Part shown: positions 59,601 through 64,000 of the stretch, in pieces
Numbering within the stretch: the stretch's first letter is position 1
Layout of the letters: each line of letters opens with the position of its first letter
Source of the DNA: Mycocentrospora acerina
Lineage: Eukaryota > Ascomycota > Dothideomycetes > Pleosporales
Assembly (NCBI GenBank): GCA_022701365.1
Contig: JAKUHH010000068.1
Span: 249,189-313,188 of the forward strand
DNA length: 64,000 bases
Reading direction: 5' to 3'
Notes under the pieces: generated by a model
What the model saw: the letters and a program-made list of their open reading frames with translations, nothing else
Told to the model about the DNA's origin: nothing
The model's database searches: none
Program-made: the position numbers and the translations under genes

Positions 59601-59777
59601 GCCTCTGGCCGTCCGGGAGTGGAGCTGGGACTGGGACTGGGACTGGGCCGTGTATAAAGGTGTATACAGATGGCGGGGCGTCAACGCGAGAAGATTTCTG
59701 GGCGGGGTAGCTGTGGCTCGGGTGAGAACGCGTCCGCTCATCGGCACACAATGCGTGCTCAAGGTCATGTCCGCCAA
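56682..59777 (-). CDS. ADE3/MIS1-like: Trifunctional C1-tetrahydrofolate synthase
   Basis: Exons 59777-59447 and 59380-56682 (66-nt intron). With the internal ATG at 59570 the protein is 940 aa, matching cytosolic Ade3 (946); with the upstream in-frame ATGs (59777, 59768 or 59741) it gains 58-69 residues rich in Arg, Ser and Thr with no acidic stretch (MSGRVLTRATATPPRN, RTFCSTRIS), a likely mitochondrial presequence. The dehydrogenase/cyclohydrolase domain (about 1-300) shows STYVRMKLKAAEE, VQLPLPKH, VDGF and GRSDIVGSP. The 10-formyl-THF synthetase domain (about 330-940) has the P-loop TPLGEGKSTTTIGV and GIKGGAAGGGYSQV. The enzyme interconverts methylene-, methenyl- and formyl-THF for purine, thymidylate and formyl-Met synthesis. 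Confidence 0.96.
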
Positions 59778-60211
59778 CAGCCACTGGGGATGTTTTTTCC
59801 AGCTTCCGATTCTACTCTAGCAGCGTGTGAGCAAGGGAGCAATCCGATGACAGGTTACATGTTGCAATGACTCAAGCTAGGCGCTGCGCAATATCCATTG
59901 TTCAGATAAAGCCAATTTTTTTCGGTCCGCCTCTCGCGTGCGTCGAATTACGTATCGACCAGACAAGTCAGTGCTGAAAATATTCACCGCTTGGGGAAAA
60001 AGTAACCCTCTACCCCAACATCTTGACGTCGAGTCGAGATTGCTATCTTGCTGGACTCGCCGACATGCTTGGTACTGCGCGTTGCATATTCGAATCGTGC
60101 CCAAATAGGACGCGTCGTTCATGCTCGCTCCGACTCCCTCCAACACCATCCCGCCTGTATCCGTCTCCCCCAAAAGACGGTCAGTATGAGCCACTTAGAT
60201 CCATGCGTCCC
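59778..60211. other. Intergenic, 434 bp
   Basis: Promoter of the folate enzyme gene and the 3' flank of the next minus-strand gene. No gene or clear element recognised. Confidence 0.5.
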
Positions 60212-61732
60212 TCAACCACTAGACTCGTTATCATCGGTCCTGTACTTGTCCATTAAAACTCCATACAAGACAAACATCTCTTGCGCTTTTGGCTTCAGAC
60301 GTTCTTTGTGATCCGTCTGGCAGTATCGAGCAAACTTGTCAGGGTGCCACACGTTACGCTCCTCCTTCAACCACTCATATGAGTAGTCTCCCGAGCCCAT
60401 CAGCAGCGTCTGCAGGTCGTGCAGACAGATTCCTACGAGGCTTTTGTCCTTGATTGAATTGCAATCATCTTTTGTACAAGCATCCATATAGTTGCTGATA
60501 CATGGGAAGTGTTGTAGTTGACCAGGGATCAACAACTTCCGCATATCCTGCTGGAATCGCGCATACGTTGATTTTGGATTTGTATGAGATTTCCCGCCAC
60601 CAAAGTCGAGCCATGACCGGTGCACCCAGCCCTCAATCTTGTGTCTGCCCTGAGCAATGAACCAGTCCCGCCCCATATCTTTTATGACTTTGACTCTTTC
60701 CCCTTTGCTCAGTTCAAGCTCTCTTGTGTCTCTGGGGTGAACACGTCCTGCTCTTTTGCTAGTAGCCCACTGGTAGTAGACTGCCTCATCCTCCACTTTT
60801 ACCACATTTTCTAGGCAGCCGGCTGCTCCTGCGGGGTGATTGTTTGATAGAAAGCGAGAATACGTCACGTCTTGATCGAGATGCATTACGAAAGCGGCCT
60901 CTTGTCCCAATTGCTGTTTCTTGAGAAATGCAAAAGCATCACCACTTGATGCATGAGGATCGATAGTGACGTACTATGGCGTATTAGACGTTTTCCTGTA
61001 TGAGGCCCATGAACGTACCGCCAGTTCGGAAAACTCTGGGCTGCTTGAACTTAAACCCTTCCACAGTTCATTCCAAGCTTGATGCATAAGCTCAGATTCG
61101 TAATTCCAATAGTGTCGACTTCCAATATTGAGGTAATACGATCCATTGCTATGCCACGTAACATTGTTGATGTTTCCCCCCTTAGTAGAGCCCTTGGTGA
61201 TGCTTGTAAAGTCTTTATACATGGAGCTACATCTGCGTAGTAGCGTCAAAAGAGTGTCTGGAATATTGTGACAGGCCCAGGTCGTTCCACTCCATACAAT
61301 AAATGATTCTTCAGCACCTAGCTGGACACGAAGGAGGGACAGAAGGAAAGGAGATTCGTCGATTTGTGTGATGAAATCGCATAGTGCAGTGGGAATAGTC
61401 TGTCCAACATCAAAAATGCGAGTGCCATTTTCCATCTCGTAGGCAAAGAACCAAGAGCCTAGTTCGCTGCCAAACGATGCCCAGACAATCTTCTTGACAT
61501 GGCCGGTAGATACTTTGGATAACACGTGCACGGGAAGATAGGTACTGCAATACGGTCAGGGGAGGTGACTGGATCCAAGTAGGCTTACCAACGCAGAGTA
61601 GCCGTTTGGAGTGCCAAAGAACTGCTGTCCGTCTGGGCCAAATGCAAGAACATACTTGTCGGTATCAAGATGTTCCAGCTGGCCTAGCACTGCTAGGATG
61701 TTAGTCATATTGGGTGGCTGAACAGCAGCCAT
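60212..61732 (-). CDS. Unrecognised protein with SH3-like and J-like segments, about 475 aa
   Basis: Proposed exons 61732-61593, 61544-61019 and 60973-60212. The second junction is clean; the first requires a weak donor (GTTGGT) because the better GTAAGC three bases downstream breaks the frame, so exon 1 is uncertain. Start chosen: MAAVQPPNMTNIL. Exons 1-2 contain beta-rich blocks (KYVLAFGPDGQQFFGTP, VKKIVWASFGSELGSWFFAYE, GTTWACHNIPD, SYYLNIGSRHYWNYESEL), resembling a repeated WD/kelch-like pattern. Exon 3 has an SH3-like stretch (LELSKGERVKVIKDMGRDWFIAQ then EGWVHRSWL) and ends with LKEERNVWHPDKFARYC, where WHPDKF recalls the HPD of J-domains. No localisation signal. Function unknown. Confidence 0.65.
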
Positions 61733-63034
61733 GGTTGCTGCACAGCACGCTGACACTGCTGAGATTGGGGATTGCTCGCTGTACGTTAGCTGTTGGTGAG
61801 TAAAGAGATTGATTTTGATGTTGACGTCCACGTGTTGTTGCGTTGAAAAGGCAGGCGCGCGTTTGCGCCAAGCCAGCGCTTTTTGCTGGCAACAATCGCA
61901 GGATGCTCATGGTAGGACTGAGAAGAGCGAGAATACACGTCAGTACTAATGCCAACCAAGCTGCTTCTCGTTATGCCAGGCAAAAGTCTCTGAAAGGTGG
62001 CACTCATTTCATGAAAAAAAAGGCGATATTCGACTGTGCTTTGTCACGATGGTGCTCTTTGAAGTCAGGCTGACTTGAGTCAACACCGGAAGCTTCGACG
62101 AGCAAAGCATTGTACCAGCCAATGCTCTGTCAGCTACAGATGCAGCCATTTAAAGTGAGATCAGATCCACTGTGAAAAGTGACATTAAAAGCACTCCTTG
62201 TACTGAGAGCTTTCACACTCAGCAACTCATGGCGTTCATCGCTCATGCTAGAGTTGACGAGCTGGGAATTGTGAGTCACATCGTTGACAGAAGAGAACTA
62301 GTGTGTGAGTGAAGAATGAGGCGTGCCAATATGCAGACAATTCCCAAGTGACATGGCGCTGGAATGATGTTAAAATGACGCTAAATGAATAGAGCTGACG
62401 AAACGGGAGGTGAGAAAAGAGAGTAAGAGGTGAAATAAGGTTTCCAAGGAGTGTAGAGAAGAGACAGCGATGGATATGGATATGGAATGAGACAATAGAA
62501 CAAGCGGCGACTGTGCCGGGGTGGCTTTCGAGAGCAGAACCCTGTAGTGAGTCTTGCTTTTGTTCATGAAATCTCCCCTTCCACAAGCTTGGCCCAGCTC
62601 CAAGACTCGCAGAAAGAGGCAGGGGCAAGCAAATCTCCCTGAATACGAAGCCCTACTCCTCACTATAATCACCATAGGGCGAGATTATGAAGCAAAACAA
62701 AAGTCAAATACGATGCCATATTCCCCTTGTGCAGAGACGGGCAAGGGGCGGATGGAAGTTGACTCATACACTGCGACAGGCCATTGTCCCTGCAGCAGAG
62801 TTGCCCCTTGACACCTGCTGCTTACCTCGCCATGCCCATGCCCATGCCCATGCACAATCCCCAGCGCGGCGGCCAAGTGCTGGAGCCGTGTCGATGTGAC
62901 GGCCGTGGTCGTCGTTCGCCAGGCGCTAGCGCACATTGGATGTCGAAAACAGTCAGCCAAAATTTAGACAAGGCCGCCTCCCCACCACCTCAAGCTCGAC
63001 CCCGCCCACCTATTCCGACCTACACACGTTCAAC
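61733..63034. promoter_or_regulatory. Divergent intergenic region upstream of eIF3i
   Basis: About 1.3 kb between head-to-head genes. It contains no supported ORF. A short GCCCATGCCCAT-type repeat (about 62831-62855) and a C/A-rich leader before 63035 are visible. Core promoters for both genes are expected here. Confidence 0.45.
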
Positions 63035-64000
63035 ATGAGGCCGATTCTCCTTTCCGGGCACGAGCGTGCGCTCACGCAGGTCAAATTCAACGCCGACGGC
63101 GACATCATCTTCTCCGTCTCCAAGGACCATGTTGTGTGCGCATGGTGTTAGTTCCCGCCTGCTGCCCCAAGCGAGACGACACCACGACCACGACGCTGAC
63201 GCGATGCAGACTCCCACAACGGCGAGCGCTTCGGAACATACCATGGCCACCAGGGTGCGCTCTGGACCGTCGACGTCAACCCCACCACCGAGCTGCTTGC
63301 GACGGGCGGCGCCGACAACACGATGCGCCTGTGGGAGGTCAAGACGGGCAAGCTGCTGAAGACGTGGGAGTTCGCCACATCCATCAAGCGCGTCGAGTTC
63401 TCGCCCGACGGCAAGCAGCTGCTGGGCGTCACCGAGAAGCGCTCCGGCCACCTCTCCACCATTGTCGTCTACCCCATCAACCCCGACCCCGAGGCCGAGC
63501 AGTCCGACGAGCAGACTCTGCGGATAGTGTGCGACGAGAGCAAGGCGACCGTCGCCGGCTTCAGCTACCTGGCCAAGTACATCATCTCCGGCCACGAGGA
63601 CGGCTCCATCACACAGTGGGATGCCAAGAACGGCGACTGCCTCCAGAGCAACTACGAGGCGCACGAGCCGGACATGCAGGGTACGCAACGAGTCGCCGAG
63701 AGGGAGAATGCAGTGCTGACACGGCCTAGTGACGGATCTCCAGTGGTCGCCAGACCGCACATACTTCATCACAGCCTCCAAGGACAAGACTGCCAAGGTG
63801 CGTTTGCGATGCGCAACTTGACCTGCCCTGCCCACACATCATCTAACAAACCCTCCAGCTTATTGATGTCGAGGACCTCTCCGTCCTCAAGTCCTACGTC
63901 GCCGACACACCCCTCAACAGCGCCGCCATCACCCCCGTAAAAGACTACGTCATCCTCGGCGGTGGTCAAGCCGCCATGGACGTCACAACCACATCTGCCC
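63035..64000 (+). CDS. TIF34: eIF3 subunit i (TIF34), WD40 protein, 3' end cut by window
   Basis: Exons 63035-63146, 63210-63680, 63730-63797 and 63859 onward, all in phase, running off the right edge. WD40 repeats are visible: LSGHERALTQVKFNADGDIIFSVSKDHVVCAW, YHGHQGALWTVDVN..LATGGADNTMRLWEVKTGK (shown in pieces), TWEFATSIKRVEFSPDGKQLL, ISGHEDGSITQWDAKNG and VTDLQWSPDRTYFITASKDKTAKLIDVEDL. The opening MRPILLSGHERALTQ is diagnostic of eIF3i. It is a seven-bladed propeller that binds eIF3b and eIF3g in the translation initiation factor 3 complex, promoting scanning. About two thirds of the usual 340 residues are inside the window. Confidence 0.96.

Overview
The window looks like nuclear DNA of a filamentous ascomycete (Pezizomycotina, most likely a Dothideomycete; the class is inferred). 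Genes are split by short GT-AG introns, mostly 45-75 nt, often with a recognisable CTRAC/CTAAC branch site. Gene content is typical of filamentous fungi: hybrid histidine kinase, sedolisin, FLC/TRP channel-like protein, DUF7708-NACHT protein, DUF3602 protein, Arp1. I see no rRNA, intact tRNA, CRISPR array, or complete transposon.

Layout. 1.2-12.4 kb (-): one seven-exon gene for a giant, very acidic repeat protein of about 3504 residues. It contains an 18-bp and a 12-bp coding minisatellite, poly-proline stretches, a long E/R/K helix and a basic C-terminus. 15.2-17.5 kb: two convergent unrecognised genes. 18.3-21.5 kb (-): an Inn1/Fic1-type C2-domain protein. 23.4-25.3 kb (-): a secreted sedolisin. 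27.9-31.3 kb (-): a PAS/GAF hybrid histidine kinase, directly downstream of a six-exon gene for a small secreted protein (31.6-32.6 kb, -). 35.8-38.1 kb (+): an FLC-family TRP-like membrane protein. 40.2-41.7 kb (+): a protein kinase with DFS in place of DFG. 43.0-44.1 kb (+): a zinc alcohol dehydrogenase. 44.7-45.7 kb (+): an unknown gene. 45.9-47.0 kb (-) and 47.6-48.9 kb (+): a TDP2-like phosphodiesterase and Arp1, divergently arranged. 50.5-51.0 kb (+): a GRGGAGN-repeat (DUF3602) protein. 52.5-55.7 kb (+): an NLR-like NACHT protein. 56.02-56.21 kb: an assembly gap between poly-C runs. 56.7-59.8 kb (-): C1-tetrahydrofolate synthase with a probable alternative mitochondrial start. 60.2-61.7 kb (-): an unknown protein with SH3-like and J-domain-like segments. 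63.0 kb to the right edge (+): eIF3 subunit i, cut by the window.

The genes do not form an obvious cluster; this is ordinary chromosome with housekeeping genes (folate, dynactin, eIF3i, cytokinesis) and a few lineage-specific ones. The most unusual object is the giant repeat gene. Separate ORFs that would normally be called as four to seven genes join in phase through canonical introns, and its 18-bp array is open in all six frames. Other items worth a look are the GC-skew switches inside three genes, the dual-start folate enzyme and the orphan secreted protein. Splice sites were read by eye and checked for phase; none is supported by transcript data here.
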